Assembly (NCBI GenBank): GCA_018449595.1
Contig: JAAVUU010000005.1
Coordinates: 186,001-250,000, forward strand
DNA length: 64,000 nt
DNA from: Rhizobiales bacterium dw_265
GTDB taxonomy: Bacteria > Pseudomonadota > Alphaproteobacteria > Micropepsales > Micropepsaceae
Direction: 5' to 3'
In this document: positions 52,001 to 59,499 of the stretch, in pieces
Layout of the letters: each line of letters starts with the position of its first letter
Numbering within the stretch: position 1 is the stretch's first letter
Program-made: the position numbers and the translations under genes
The notes under the pieces: model-generated
The model's database searches: none
Told to the model about the DNA's origin: nothing
What the model saw: the letters and a program-made list of their open reading frames with translations, nothing else

Positions 52001-52170
52001 AATCCCGCCGCCCGCTGGGCCTGTGCGTGGCGGGCGGCTTGCTCCTGTCGCAGCTGCTGACGCTCTACATCACGCCGGTGATCTATTCCTATCTCGACCA
52101 GCTGGGCACGCGGCTGTCGCGCAAGAAGTCCAGGCGCCCCGGCACGGCGCATCCGGCGCCGGCGGAGTAA
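49021..52170 (+). CDS. RND multidrug efflux permease, HAE1 family (MdtB/MdtC-like)
   Basis: The 1049-residue inner-membrane transporter has the RND plan: 12 membrane helices and two large periplasmic loops. The N-terminus FIEKPVMTTLVMAAMVIFGAVGY is typical. The proton-relay pair of Asp is in GFVVDDAIVMLENI and a conserved Lys lies in GIVKKNAIMMIDFA. The GSGAGAESRRPLGLCVAGG C-terminal signature is present. It expels drugs or other amphiphiles using proton-motive force and forms a complex with the preceding adaptor. Length is normal. No terminator is obvious; a decayed gene lies directly after it on the other strand. Confidence 0.95.
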   Translation: MNLSKPFIEKPVMTTLVMAAMVIFGAVGYSSLPVSDLPNIDFPTISVTASLPGADPDTMASSVASPLENQFSTINGIDQMTSSSTQGTTTINLQFSLDRALDGAALDVQSAISAAGHFLPKTLPQQPTFRKVNPADLPIMFIAMRSDTIKPSDVDEYAETLLARQISTIEGVAQVSVFGSAKFAVRVQADPYALAARQIGIDTLVNAVSAANVNLATGALNGPTRSTVIHTGGQLNNAAEFNDQIITYRNGAPVRLKDVARVIDGEENPYGKSWYKDQDAIVLALFRQPGSNVVEVIDTIKKILPQFKASLPPSVKLDVVFDRSLNIRASINDVQETLIIAAVLVVGVIFVFLRRVSATIIPSLALPIAVIATFAGMSLMGYNLDNLSLMALTLSVGFVVDDAIVMLENIVRHIEMGKKPYDAAMIGSSEIGFTILSMTISLAAVFIPIVFMGGIVGRLLHEFAVTIIMAIIFSGVISITLTPMLCARLLREEHGARHNKFYEWSEATFNKIQSAYDRSLRWSQSHGRIILGAFAASLVLSVALMGVMQQDFLPSDDTGRLQANMQAANGTSYRQMAIYTQQVAKIVGEDPDVEGVLAQMDGANGNAGTNQSRLMLIALKPLSERKSGPDAIIRRLRPKVSHIPGVNVFLVNPPAIRLGARQARSTYQYTMQGLDLDQLKEYSDKLMDTLRKNRAFVDLNSDLDAAMPSVQVKIDRDRAAAFGVSPQQIETALGSAFGGQQISQINRPSNQYEVIMELLPRFQRDASALDRLYVTAANGTLVPLTAVTTMTNSTVPLSVNHAGQIPAVTVSFDLAPGFALSDAVSGIRAASDQIEIPDSIQGQFQGTAAAFQDSTKNMGMLLVIAMVVVYIILGILYESFIHPLTILSGLPSAAVGALITLYIAHLLFLAGITPSDMSLTLYAFVGMIMLIGIVKKNAIMMIDFALHRQRNDGIAAEQAIFEAAQVRFRPIMMTTMAALMGTLPIAFGSGAGAESRRPLGLCVAGGLLLSQLLTLYITPVIYSYLDQLGTRLSRKKSRRPGTAHPAPAE

Positions 52171-52552
52171 TCACTTTGCCTTTTCCTGCTGGCGCATCCG
52201 GTAGGCGATGCCGTCCTTCTGCATGCGCAGGCGGGCGTCGGCGCTCATGGTGTAGAGCCCGCGCAGATAGCCCAGGTCGCTGTCGCTGCGTGCGGCGGGT
52301 TTGTTTTCGCCATCTTTCGCCAGCAAGTTGACGATGCTGGGCCAGCGCCAGCATCGCGGCATAGTCGGCCAGGGTGCCCACCTCATGGTCCGTCAGCTTT
52401 GGTGGGGCCGGCCACAAGGAATTTCAGCGACGCCGCGAACACAGCCCAAAGCGCACCCGTGCGGCATTGCGTGACAAGGTTAAGGCGGGCAGCGCGATGG
52501 CGCCGGCAAACAGCGTGGACTGCCAGATGTGATCCAGCAGCGCCGGGATCAT
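52171..52552 (-). pseudogene. Wrecked BlaR1/M56-type sensor gene
   Basis: The start (ATG 52552) overlaps the blaI stop by 4 bases, as in blaI-blaR1 operons. The first 40 codons read like the BlaR1/M56 N-terminus (LLDHIWQSTLFAGAIALPAL, then RNAARVRFGL). The frame then breaks: AVFAASLKFLVAGP, the expected continuation, is in a second frame, a short LTDHEVGTLADYAAMLALA stretch is in another, and the end (DLGYLRGLYTMSADARLRMQ to the stop at 52171) needs one more shift. The membrane core and HExxH zinc peptidase domain of about 250 residues are missing. The C-terminal part is not clearly BlaR1, so two remnants may be fused. Confidence 0.7.
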
Positions 52553-52938
52553 GGCTCTTTCTTCCGCCGGGCCGACAGTTCGCGCAACAGCCGTTCGGCA
52601 TCGGCAACGTCCTTTGGCGTCAAGTTGCCCGCCTCGATCAGCTGGGCCATCACCGGCTGCATCCGTCCGCCGAACAGGCCCAGGAACTCATCCACCAGGC
52701 GACGCTGGGCGGCGTCGCGGGTCAGCACCGCCTCGAAGATATGGGCGTTGCCGATCTTGCGGGCCCGGCGCAGCGCCTTCTTGACCTCCAGCCGGTACAC
52801 CATGGTCTGCACCGTGGTGTAGGCGGGGCGGGATTTGGCGGGGAAGCTCTCCTGAATCTCGCGGATGGCGGAGGGACCGGCGGTCCACAGCGCCTCCATG
52901 ATCTGCAGTTCCAGCTTGCTCAACTTGGGCAGGCGCAT
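52549..52938 (-). CDS. BlaI/MecI/CopY-family transcriptional repressor
   Basis: The 129-residue repressor has a winged-helix N-terminal domain (LPKLSKLELQIMEALWTAGPS, then REIQESFP and TTVQTMVYRLEVKKALRR, the recognition helix) and a C-terminal dimerisation helix bundle. BlaI-type repressors are normally removed by cleavage by the partner M56 sensor, but here that partner is wrecked, so repression may be constitutive or another protease may act. Start ATG 52938 gives MRLPKLSKLE; a TTG two codons earlier is possible. A 16-bp palindromic operator lies 16 bases upstream, implying autoregulation. Confidence 0.9.
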   Translation of the reverse strand: MRLPKLSKLELQIMEALWTAGPSAIREIQESFPAKSRPAYTTVQTMVYRLEVKKALRRARKIGNAHIFEAVLTRDAAQRRLVDEFLGLFGGRMQPVMAQLIEAGNLTPKDVADAERLLRELSARRKKEP

Positions 52939-52953
52939 CGCCAAATCCAGACC

Positions 52954-52969
52954 TACGACAGATGTCGTA
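52954..52969. promoter_or_regulatory. BlaI-type operator palindrome
   Basis: TACGACA-GA-TGTCGTA is a perfect 7+2+7 palindrome, close to the TACA-TGTA core recognised by BlaI/MecI proteins. It sits between the rhomboid stop codon and the repressor start codon, where it would cover the repressor's promoter or leader. Confidence 0.8.
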
Positions 52970-52979
52970 AACTAGACCG

Positions 52980-53717
52980 TCAATTCTCCAACGGCAAGCC
53001 CGTGGGACGCGGCCGCAGATGGTCGAACACCCCGCACAACAGCAACCCGGCCAGGAAGCCGCCCAGATGCGCCTGCCACGCCACCAGCCCGCTTTCCCCG
53101 CCCATGCCCAGCCCGGTCACCCCCGCCAGCAGGTTGATGGCGGCCCAGACGGCGGTGAAGATCAGAATCTGGCGGGAGAAGACCGGCGCCAGCGGCGTTT
53201 CGCCGGGCGCCGTCCCCAGCATCCATGGGGGCATCTGGCCGGGCAGCATGCGCAGCGCCGCCGCCATCAGGCCGGAAATGGCGCCGGAAGCGCCCACCAC
53301 CGGCACGGCGCTGCCCCAGTTGAAGGCCAGGTACATGCCCGCCCCCGCCACGCCGCAGACGATGAAAAACAGAAGGAACAGCGGCGCCCCGAAGCGCCGG
53401 GCGACGATGGGCCCGAAGGCCAGCAGCCACAGGCAGTTGATCGTCAGATGGGTCCAGTCATTGTGCAGGCCCATATAGGAGACGAAGGGCACGGCGCGTT
53501 CCCAGATTGAGCCAGGATCGGCCATGTGGCTGTCCAGAAAGGCACGGCTATAGCGTGCCGGAACCAGGCCATATTCGTAAATGATGTCCGGTGAACTGCC
53601 CGCCCTGGTCAGGGTGCGGGCGGCATGCAGCACGGCCAGGCCCCCGATCAGCCAGATCACGACAGGGGGCACGCGGAAGACGGGCTGGCGCGGGGGACCG
53701 GACTGCAGGAATGCCAT
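52980..53717 (-). CDS. Rhomboid-family intramembrane serine protease
   Basis: The 245-residue protein has six membrane helices. The catalytic Ser is in VVGASGAISGLMAA (GxSG) and the catalytic His in WQAHLGGFLAGLLL. The oxyanion/Asn region is HLTINCLWLLAFGPIVARR with the conserved HxxxN. All active-site residues are present, so it should cleave membrane-anchored substrates within the bilayer. It is larger than minimal rhomboids because of an N-terminal loop before the His-Asn helix. It lies 41 bases upstream of blaI on the same strand, with the operator between. Confidence 0.92.
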   Translation of the reverse strand: MAFLQSGPPRQPVFRVPPVVIWLIGGLAVLHAARTLTRAGSSPDIIYEYGLVPARYSRAFLDSHMADPGSIWERAVPFVSYMGLHNDWTHLTINCLWLLAFGPIVARRFGAPLFLLFFIVCGVAGAGMYLAFNWGSAVPVVGASGAISGLMAAALRMLPGQMPPWMLGTAPGETPLAPVFSRQILIFTAVWAAINLLAGVTGLGMGGESGLVAWQAHLGGFLAGLLLCGVFDHLRPRPTGLPLEN

Positions 53718-54022
53718 GGGGCACTATCTAGGGCGGTTCGCCGCCAAGGCCAAGGCAGGCCGGAAATGTCCCGGCCTGAAACAGGATGGGCCGCCCGCCA
53801 TCGTCCCGAAACGCCCCCGGTGAGAGCCCCGGCCCCGCGCCGCTGCGGGACACGCGGCATAGGGGCCCGCAAGGACCGCGACGGCGTCACCGTCAAAACA
53901 CCAAGGTTTGTGCGGCTTTTGCGGCTCGCCTGTGCCGTCCCGGCACGGCCGTTTCCTAACGCCGATTAGGGGCTGGCATGGGCGTTGCTCTGTTCGAGGC
54001 AACAGAATTGGAAAGACGCCCC
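53718..54022. other. Gene-free region before the holdfast-anchor operon
   Basis: This stretch of 305 bases lies between divergent rhomboid and hfaA-like genes. A small inverted repeat CCTAA-N6-TTAGG (53955-53970) lies about 52 bases before the hfaA start. No clear CtrA box (TTAA-N7-TTAA) or other operator was found. Confidence 0.4.
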
Positions 54023-54436
54023 ATGTCCAAGTTCAAGACCAACTTCAAGACCCGTTCGAAGAAATTCGCCGCCCTGGCCTTCTTCGCCTTGATGGCCTCG
54101 ACGGCGGCCCAGGCCCAGACCTGGACCAACTCGGCCATGTACAACGGCTATGGCGCGAGCAGCCAGAACGCGCCTTCCAGCTATTCGATGCGCGACGCCA
54201 ACGGCAACCTCACCATGGTGAACGGCCAGATCGAAAGCGCCCAGTACACCAGCAGCACCGGCTCGCAATATGCCGGCGTTGGCATGGGGGGTGCAGGGAT
54301 GGCCTCAGGACAGGCCACCGCGATCGGCAATTCGCTCAACGTGACCGTCATCGGAAGCCACAACACCACGATCATCGACAGCCAGCAGACCAACACCGGA
54401 AATCAGACGGCCACCGCCGATCTGAACTCGCACTGA
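54023..54436 (+). CDS. hfaA: Holdfast-anchor protein HfaA-like (secreted curlin-like subunit)
   Basis: The 137-residue protein has a long basic n-region and signal peptide ending AAQAQ (about residue 31). The mature part is Asn/Gln/Ser/Thr-rich. The stretches RDANGNLTMVNGQI and TAIGNSLNVTVIGSHNTTIID, then QQTNTGNQTATADLNSH, match the HfaA/curlin-like repeat style of Caulobacter HfaA, an amyloid-like surface protein that fixes the polar holdfast adhesin to the cell. ATG 54023 has GAAAGA about 9 bases upstream. It is first in an operon with the HfaB/CsgG-like lipoprotein (26 bases on) and a third exported protein. Confidence 0.78.
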   Translation: MSKFKTNFKTRSKKFAALAFFALMASTAAQAQTWTNSAMYNGYGASSQNAPSSYSMRDANGNLTMVNGQIESAQYTSSTGSQYAGVGMGGAGMASGQATAIGNSLNVTVIGSHNTTIIDSQQTNTGNQTATADLNSH

Positions 54437-54462
54437 AGAACAGGAAAAGGGAAGCCCCTCCC

Positions 54463-55548
54463 ATGAACGCCCGCGCCCGCAAACACCTTCTCAAGCCCCT
54501 GGTCATGATCCTGGCCGCCGTGGCGCTGGAAGGCTGCATCAGCCCGACGCCGGACTCCATCGGCCGCTACACCTCGCCCATCGGCGGTGCGCCCGTGATC
54601 TCCAACGAGACGCCCTATTCCGCGGCCCTGCGCTGCATGGGCGGCTTCGTGCGCCAGCGCCCAGTGCGGGTCGCGGTCGGCCAGATCGCCGACTATACCG
54701 GCAAGACCGAATCCGACGGCTCGGGCCGCAAGGTCACCGCCGGCGCCGCCCTGATGGCGATGAGCGCCCTGAACAAGGCGGGCGTCCACATGGTGGAACG
54801 CTTCGACACCTCGGTCGCGGAAATGGAACTGAAGTATGCCAACAACAAGCTGATCGGCGACGACCAGCATCCCAACGCGCAGGTCGGCGACTTCCGCAAG
54901 ATCCTGGCCGGCTCGATCCCCGGCTCCGACTATTACATCGTGGGCGGCATCACCGAGCTGAACTTCAACATCCGCAGCGAGAACGCCACCGGCGACGGCG
55001 GCGGCACCGCCACCAATGCCACCACCGGCACCGCCGCGGGCAGCCTGTATGTGATGAATGTCGGCCTGGACATGCGCCTGGTCAACACCAACACACTGGA
55101 AGTCGCGGACGTGATTTCCTACCAGAAGCAGATCATCGGCCGCCAGATTTCGGCCGGTGTCTTCTCCTTCCTGGGCACCAATTTCTTCGATCTCAGCGTC
55201 GGCGAAAGCGCGCTGGAGCCGATCCAGCTGGCGGTGCGCTCGGTGATCGAACGCGCCACCCTGGAGATGATCACCCGCATCTATCGCGCCCCCGGCCAGT
55301 CCTGCTCGATCAATCTGGGCACCACGGACGATCCGCTGCGCGAAGCCGGCGAACAGCCCTATTATCCGGCGCAGATGGCTTATGCCGCGCCGTATGCGCC
55401 GGCCTATCCGCAGCCTTACGCGCCGCAGCCGCAGCCCGTCTATTACGCCCAGCCGGCCCCCGGCTATGGCGATGCCTCCCGCAACGCGCCCTACCGCAGC
55501 TATGGCGGCGACGGCCCGGGCCTGTTGGGCCTGCGCGGCGGCCTATGA
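54463..55548 (+). CDS. hfaB: HfaB/CsgG-family outer-membrane lipoprotein
   Basis: The 361-residue lipoprotein has a signal peptide ending LEGC, with the lipidated Cys at position 25; Glu at -2 is unusual. The body (residues 55-290) is a CsgG-type fold: RPVRVAVGQIADYTGKTE, DYYIVGGITELNFNI, LYVMNVGLDMRLVNTNTLEVADVISYQKQI and VIERATLEMITRIYRA. CsgG-like proteins form outer-membrane secretion channels for amyloid-type subunits, here presumably the flanking hfaA and hfaD products. The last 80 residues are Pro/Tyr/Gln-rich (PYAPAYPQPYAPQPQPV), an extra tail not usual in CsgG. Strong ribosome site AAAAGGGAAG precedes ATG 54463. Confidence 0.88.
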   Translation: MNARARKHLLKPLVMILAAVALEGCISPTPDSIGRYTSPIGGAPVISNETPYSAALRCMGGFVRQRPVRVAVGQIADYTGKTESDGSGRKVTAGAALMAMSALNKAGVHMVERFDTSVAEMELKYANNKLIGDDQHPNAQVGDFRKILAGSIPGSDYYIVGGITELNFNIRSENATGDGGGTATNATTGTAAGSLYVMNVGLDMRLVNTNTLEVADVISYQKQIIGRQISAGVFSFLGTNFFDLSVGESALEPIQLAVRSVIERATLEMITRIYRAPGQSCSINLGTTDDPLREAGEQPYYPAQMAYAAPYAPAYPQPYAPQPQPVYYAQPAPGYGDASRNAPYRSYGGDGPGLLGLRGGL

Positions 55549-55598
55549 TCTTGCAACCCTAAACCACCAGCGAACACCAACCTTTCAGGAGCCCCGCC

Positions 55599-56312
55599 AT
55601 GAAAACCTTCAAAAACCTTCTCGCCGCATCCGCCCTCATTGCCCTGTCGGCCACCGCCTCCCTCGCCGGCGGCGTCGGCGACGGCCAGCAGTACGGCACC
55701 TGGAACGACAGCGCCTCATCCTCGTCCAACGCTTCGGGCTCCAACATCGTCAACGGCCAGATCAACCTGCAGAACAACTGGTCCAACCTGACGGGCAGCA
55801 TCGACACCACGGGAAGCGACGCGACCGCGACGGGCGCCGCCGCCGGCAACCTGATCGACATCACCACCATGAACAACACCAGGGTGCAGAACAGCCAGAT
55901 CGTCGGCTCAGGCGCCTCCATCGGCTCCAACGTCAATGTCGACATGAACAATGTCTGGGGCAACGCCACCGTGGCCAACCAGGTGCTGTGCAACGGCGCC
56001 AGCGTCTCCACCGACCCGACTTACGCCGCGACCAGCAACTATCAGAAGTGCAGCGCCGCCGATCCCTTCTCCGGCATCACCACCAACATCAGCAACGTCG
56101 CGGGCAACGCGATTGTCCAGGGATCTTCGCTGGGCAACAGCTTCGAGGCCGACTCCAACGCCCCCAACATGCCGATCGTGTCCCGGCAGATCAACAATTC
56201 GGGCGTGACCTCCAACATCAACGCCAACCTCTACAATGTCGGCGGCACCGCGACGCTGTCGTCCAGCGCCATCGGCAACACCTCGCAGATCATCCACTAT
56301 TCGACCAACTGA
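55599..56312 (+). CDS. hfaD: HfaD-like exported Asn/Ser-rich protein
   Basis: The 237-residue protein has a signal peptide (residues 1-23, ending SLAGG). The mature part is rich in Asn, Ser, Thr and Ala with loose repeats such as GSNIVNGQINLQNNWSNLTG, ATGAAAGNLIDITTMNNT and NISNVAGNAIVQGSSLGNS, a beta-solenoid or amyloid-like style. Position as third gene after hfaA and hfaB and this composition suggest HfaD, the third holdfast anchor. It is my impression that Caulobacter HfaD is longer, so the assignment rests on synteny. It is 50 bases after hfaB with AGGAG before the ATG, and is followed by two strong hairpins. Confidence 0.6.
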   Translation: MKTFKNLLAASALIALSATASLAGGVGDGQQYGTWNDSASSSSNASGSNIVNGQINLQNNWSNLTGSIDTTGSDATATGAAAGNLIDITTMNNTRVQNSQIVGSGASIGSNVNVDMNNVWGNATVANQVLCNGASVSTDPTYAATSNYQKCSAADPFSGITTNISNVAGNAIVQGSSLGNSFEADSNAPNMPIVSRQINNSGVTSNINANLYNVGGTATLSSSAIGNTSQIIHYSTN

Positions 56313-56326
56313 TAGCGGACGGAACA

Positions 56327-56408
56327 CCCCGGAATTCTAAGGGGCAAAATTAGAGTTCCGGGGCGGAAGCAGGCGTGTGGACACACGCCTGCTTCCTACT
56401 TTTTATTT
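56327..56408 (+). terminator. Tandem hairpin terminator of the holdfast-anchor operon
   Basis: The first hairpin pairs 56327-56340 with 56350-56363 (14 bp, one G-T wobble). The second pairs 56365-56378 with 56383-56396 (perfect 14 bp, GGAC loop) and is followed by CTACTTTTTATTT-type T-rich sequence. The second is a clear Rho-independent terminator; the first may protect the 3' end or attenuate. Confidence 0.88.
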
Positions 56409-56410
56409 AC

Positions 56411-56588
56411 CCCCATCCGTCGCAACTCGGGTCGCCTCCGGCGACACCTCGTTGCGACACCTTCCCCCGCTCGCGGGGGAAGGAAGCTGGCGGATGCGGC
56501 CGGTCGCCCGGCGAAATACCGGGCTCGCGCTTCGCCTTGCGGCAGGTCAATTTTGCCCTTTTCGGGCCTGTGCTAGTATGTTTTCGCC
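56411..56588. other. Intergenic GC-hairpin sequence before the oxygenase gene
   Basis: This stretch holds several short palindromes, for example CTTCCCCCGCTCGCGGGGGAAG around 56461-56482, of the type seen in intergenic repeats elsewhere in the window. A GTG-led frame across it is not credible. The oxygenase promoter must lie in its last third. Confidence 0.4.
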
Positions 56589-57236
56589 ATGACCGCCCAG
56601 CCCATCGACCTGTCCGCCTTCGAAGCCGCCGCGGTGGCGCGCGAGCCTTTTGCCTATGCGATGGTGCCGCATTTCGTGAAGCGCGAAGCGATGGCGGCGA
56701 TCAATGCGGATTACCCGCTTGTCACCCATCCCGGCTCCTTCCCGCTGCCCACCTTGAAATACGGCCCGGCCTTTGCGGCGTTGATGCGGGCGATTCAGGG
56801 GCCGGACTTCACCGCCACGGTGGAGAAGAAGCTGGGCGTCGATCTCAGGGGCCGCCCCACCATGGTTACGGCGCGCGGCGTTTCCGCGGCGCGCGACGGC
56901 CAGATCCATACCGACAGCCGCACCAAGCTGATTACCGTGCTGATCTACATGAACAATGCCTGGGAGGCCAAGACCGGGCGGCTGCGGCTGTTGCGCGGGC
57001 CGGGCAACCTGGAAGACATGATCGCGGAAGTGCCGCCGGACGAAGGCACCATGCTGATCTTTGAGAACGCACCCAATGCCTGGCATGGCTTTCATGCCTT
57101 TGAAGGCCCGCGCCGGGTCATTCAACTGAACTGGGTCACGGACATGGGCGTGGTACGGCGCGAACAGTTCCGCCATCGGGTCAGCGCGTTTTTTAAAAAG
57201 CTGCGCGGCAAAAGCGCTGCCGTCGAGCGGATGTAA
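56589..57236 (+). CDS. 2-oxoglutarate/Fe(II)-dependent oxygenase family protein
   Basis: The 215-residue protein has the double-stranded beta-helix metal motif: HTDS (HxD in AARDGQIHTDSRTKLIT) and the second His in NAPNAWHGFHAF, with the 2-oxoglutarate Arg in GPRRVIQLNWV. It should hydroxylate an unknown substrate. The N-terminal 80 residues are helical (FAYAMVPHFVKREAMAAIN). It is convergent with the epmB gene, 14 bases apart, over a hairpin. Whether it hydroxylates a protein such as EF-P is only speculation; known EF-P hydroxylase EpmC is a different family. Confidence 0.83.
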   Translation: MTAQPIDLSAFEAAAVAREPFAYAMVPHFVKREAMAAINADYPLVTHPGSFPLPTLKYGPAFAALMRAIQGPDFTATVEKKLGVDLRGRPTMVTARGVSAARDGQIHTDSRTKLITVLIYMNNAWEAKTGRLRLLRGPGNLEDMIAEVPPDEGTMLIFENAPNAWHGFHAFEGPRRVIQLNWVTDMGVVRREQFRHRVSAFFKKLRGKSAAVERM

Positions 57237-57242
57237 CCTTCG

Positions 57243-57263
57243 ACCCTCCCTCAAGGGGAGGGT
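57243..57263. terminator. Hairpin between the oxygenase and epmB genes
   Basis: ACCCTCCC-TCAAG-GGGAGGGT forms an 8-bp stem at 57243-57263. It overlaps the epmB stop codon and could end both converging transcripts, though neither side has a T-run. Confidence 0.45.
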
Positions 57264-58228
57264 GGATAATCATGCCACACGCCGCGCCCGTCGCGGATGC
57301 GATGGCCGGTGGCGGTCTTTTCGACATTGTGGCTCTCCAGCGGCACCTTGCCAAAGCCGCCGGGTATGTCGAGCATATAGGCTGGCATGGCCAGGCCGGA
57401 AATCCGTGCCCGCAGCACGCGCATCAGCGCCAGGCCGTCCTCGATGCCGAGGCGGAAATGCGCGGTGCCCGGCGCCAGGTCGGGATGGTGCAGGTAATAG
57501 GGCTTGATGCGGTTCTCGACGAACGCCCGCATCAAATCGGCCAAAGTCTCGACATCGTCATTCACGCCCTTCAGCAACACCGACTGGCTGACCAGCGGGA
57601 TGCCGCCGTCCACCAGCCGCCCAATGGCGCGACGCGCCTCGGGCGCGAACTCGCGGGCATGGTTGGCATGCACCGCCACCCAGCTTGTCGCGCCCGGCGC
57701 CTGCAGTGCCGCCACCGTGTCGTCGGTGACGCGGGCCGGATCGGTCACCGGCACGCGGGTATGCCAGCGGATGGTCTGCACATGCGCGATGTCCGCCAGG
57801 CGCTGCGTGATCTCGGCGATGCGGCGCGGCGACAGGATGAAGGGATCGCCGCCGGTCAGGATCACTTCCCGGATTTCGGGATGCACCGCGACATAGGCCA
57901 GCGCGGCCTCGAAATCCGTCTTCGACAGGGCATTGTCATGACCGGGGCCGATCATCTCGCGGCGGAAGCAGAAGCGGCAATAGACCGGACAGGCCGCCAC
58001 CGCCTTGAACAGCACCCTGTCGGGATGGCGATGCACGATGCCGGCGACGGGGGAATGAGCGGTATCGCCGATGGGATCGGCCAGCTCCTGCGGCAGGGTA
58101 TTCAGTTCTTCCAGCGACGGCAGGAACTGGCGTGCGATCGGATCGTCCGGATCGGCGGGATTCACCAGCGACAACAGATGCGGCGACACCGCCACCGCAT
58201 AACGGCGGCCCACCTCTTCTAGGGTCAT
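57251..58228 (-). CDS. epmB: EF-P beta-lysine enzyme EpmB (lysine 2,3-aminomutase family)
   Basis: This is a 325-residue radical-SAM/PLP enzyme. The cluster motif is CPVYCRFCFRREM (CxxxCxxC) and further signatures are EVILTGGDPFILSPRRIAEI (SAM-binding GGD) and RPYYLHHPDLAPGT-like sequence near the C-terminus, where Lys and PLP contacts lie. The length is that of EpmB (about 340) rather than the longer clostridial KamA. It converts (S)-alpha-lysine to (R)-beta-lysine for EF-P. The start at 58228 overlaps the stop of the fsr-like exporter gene by 4 bases, so it is coupled to it. EpmA and EF-P genes lie within 2.5 kb upstream. Confidence 0.9.
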   Translation of the reverse strand: MTLEEVGRRYAVAVSPHLLSLVNPADPDDPIARQFLPSLEELNTLPQELADPIGDTAHSPVAGIVHRHPDRVLFKAVAACPVYCRFCFRREMIGPGHDNALSKTDFEAALAYVAVHPEIREVILTGGDPFILSPRRIAEITQRLADIAHVQTIRWHTRVPVTDPARVTDDTVAALQAPGATSWVAVHANHAREFAPEARRAIGRLVDGGIPLVSQSVLLKGVNDDVETLADLMRAFVENRIKPYYLHHPDLAPGTAHFRLGIEDGLALMRVLRARISGLAMPAYMLDIPGGFGKVPLESHNVEKTATGHRIRDGRGVWHDYPPSP

Positions 58229-59427
58229 TTCCTGGATCTGAAGTTCGGCAGGAACACGGTCAGCAATCCGATCAGCGGCAGGAAGGCGCAGACCTTATAC
58301 ACGTAAGTGATGGAAGTGGCATCCGCCAGCGCCCCCAGCACGGCGGCGCCGATGCCGCCCATGCCGAAGGAAAAGCCGTAGAACAGCCCCGCGATCATGC
58401 CGACCTTGCCGGGCAGCAATTCCTGGGCATAGACCACGATGGCGGGGAAGGCGCTCGCCATCACCACGCCGATGATCATCGAGAGCACGCCCGTCCAGAA
58501 CAGGTTGGCGTAGGGCAGCAGCAGGGTGAAGGGCAGCATTCCCAGGATCGAGAACCAGATGATGTATTTGCGCCCGAACCTGTCGCCCAAGGGGCCGCCC
58601 ATGAAGGTGCCCGCCGCCACCGCGCCCAGGAACAGGAACAGATGCACCTGCGCCACCTGCACCGACACGCCGAAGCGGTGGATCAGGTAGAAGGTGAAGT
58701 AGCTCGTGATGGAGGCCAAATAGAAATACTTAGAAAAGATCAGCATCAGCAGGATGAAAATGCTGGCCGCGACCTTGCCGCGCGGCAGGCCGGTGTCGGA
58801 GATCTGCTTGTTGGCGCGGGCGATGCGCGCCAGGCCGTGGTGCTTGTACCAGGTGCCGACATTGAACAGGACCACGATCGCCAGCACGGCGCAGGCCGCG
58901 TACCAGGCGACCGCATGCTGGCCCCAGATGCCGACCAGGAATGCCGCCGACAGCGGCCCCAGCGCCGAGCCGGTATTGCCGCCGACCTGGAACAGCGACT
59001 GCGCCAGGCCGTGGCGGCCGCCCGAAGCCATGCGCGCCACCCGGCTGGATTCGGGATGGAACACCGACGAGCCCAGGCCCACCATCATGGCGGCGACCAG
59101 CACCACCGGATAGCTGCCAGCGACCGACAGCGCCAGCAGGCCGAGCAGGGTGGCGACCATGCCGGCAGCCAGCGAATAGGGCATCGGCCGGATATCGGAA
59201 AAGAAGCCGACCATCGGCTGCAGCAGCGAGGCGGTGCACTGGAACGCCAGCGTAATCAAGCCGATCTGCGCGAAGCTGAGATGAAAGCTGGCCTTGAGGT
59301 TGGGATAGATCGCCGGGATCACCGCCTGCATCATGTCGTTCAGCAGATGGCAGAAGGCAATGGCGAACAGCACCGTGAAGGTGGTGTCCTGGACCTGTTT
59401 GGCGGGGCTCAGGGTCGTATCGGTCAT
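58225..59427 (-). CDS. fsr: Major facilitator exporter, fosmidomycin-resistance (Fsr) type
   Basis: The 400-residue transporter has twelve membrane helices. The N-terminus has AFCHLLNDMMQAVIPAIYPNLK, the characteristic His-Leu-Asn-Asp segment of the Fsr group, followed by the SLLQPMVGFFSDIRPMPY loop and GLGSSVFHPESSRVAR, with LAQSLFQVGGNTGSALGPL in the fifth helix. It exports fosmidomycin-like or other small compounds. Its stop overlaps the epmB start (ATGA), making an odd pairing of an exporter with an EF-P modification enzyme. A palindromic repeat separates it from epmA. Confidence 0.9.
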   Translation of the reverse strand: MTDTTLSPAKQVQDTTFTVLFAIAFCHLLNDMMQAVIPAIYPNLKASFHLSFAQIGLITLAFQCTASLLQPMVGFFSDIRPMPYSLAAGMVATLLGLLALSVAGSYPVVLVAAMMVGLGSSVFHPESSRVARMASGGRHGLAQSLFQVGGNTGSALGPLSAAFLVGIWGQHAVAWYAACAVLAIVVLFNVGTWYKHHGLARIARANKQISDTGLPRGKVAASIFILLMLIFSKYFYLASITSYFTFYLIHRFGVSVQVAQVHLFLFLGAVAAGTFMGGPLGDRFGRKYIIWFSILGMLPFTLLLPYANLFWTGVLSMIIGVVMASAFPAIVVYAQELLPGKVGMIAGLFYGFSFGMGGIGAAVLGALADATSITYVYKVCAFLPLIGLLTVFLPNFRSRK

Positions 59428-59499
59428 GGCCAGCGGAGCCTACGCAGATGCAGCATTTTGACTACCGCAAATCCCGCATTTCGGCCATGCCTGCCCCAC

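Noticed and set aside
49030..52152. A 1040-codon open frame opposite the RND pump
   Set aside because: It is His/Gly/Arg-rich with no motifs and is the exact shadow of a strongly conserved transporter gene.
53955..53970. A possible CtrA box upstream of hfaA
   Set aside because: CCTAA-N6-TTAGG does not match TTAA-N7-TTAA in sequence or spacing.
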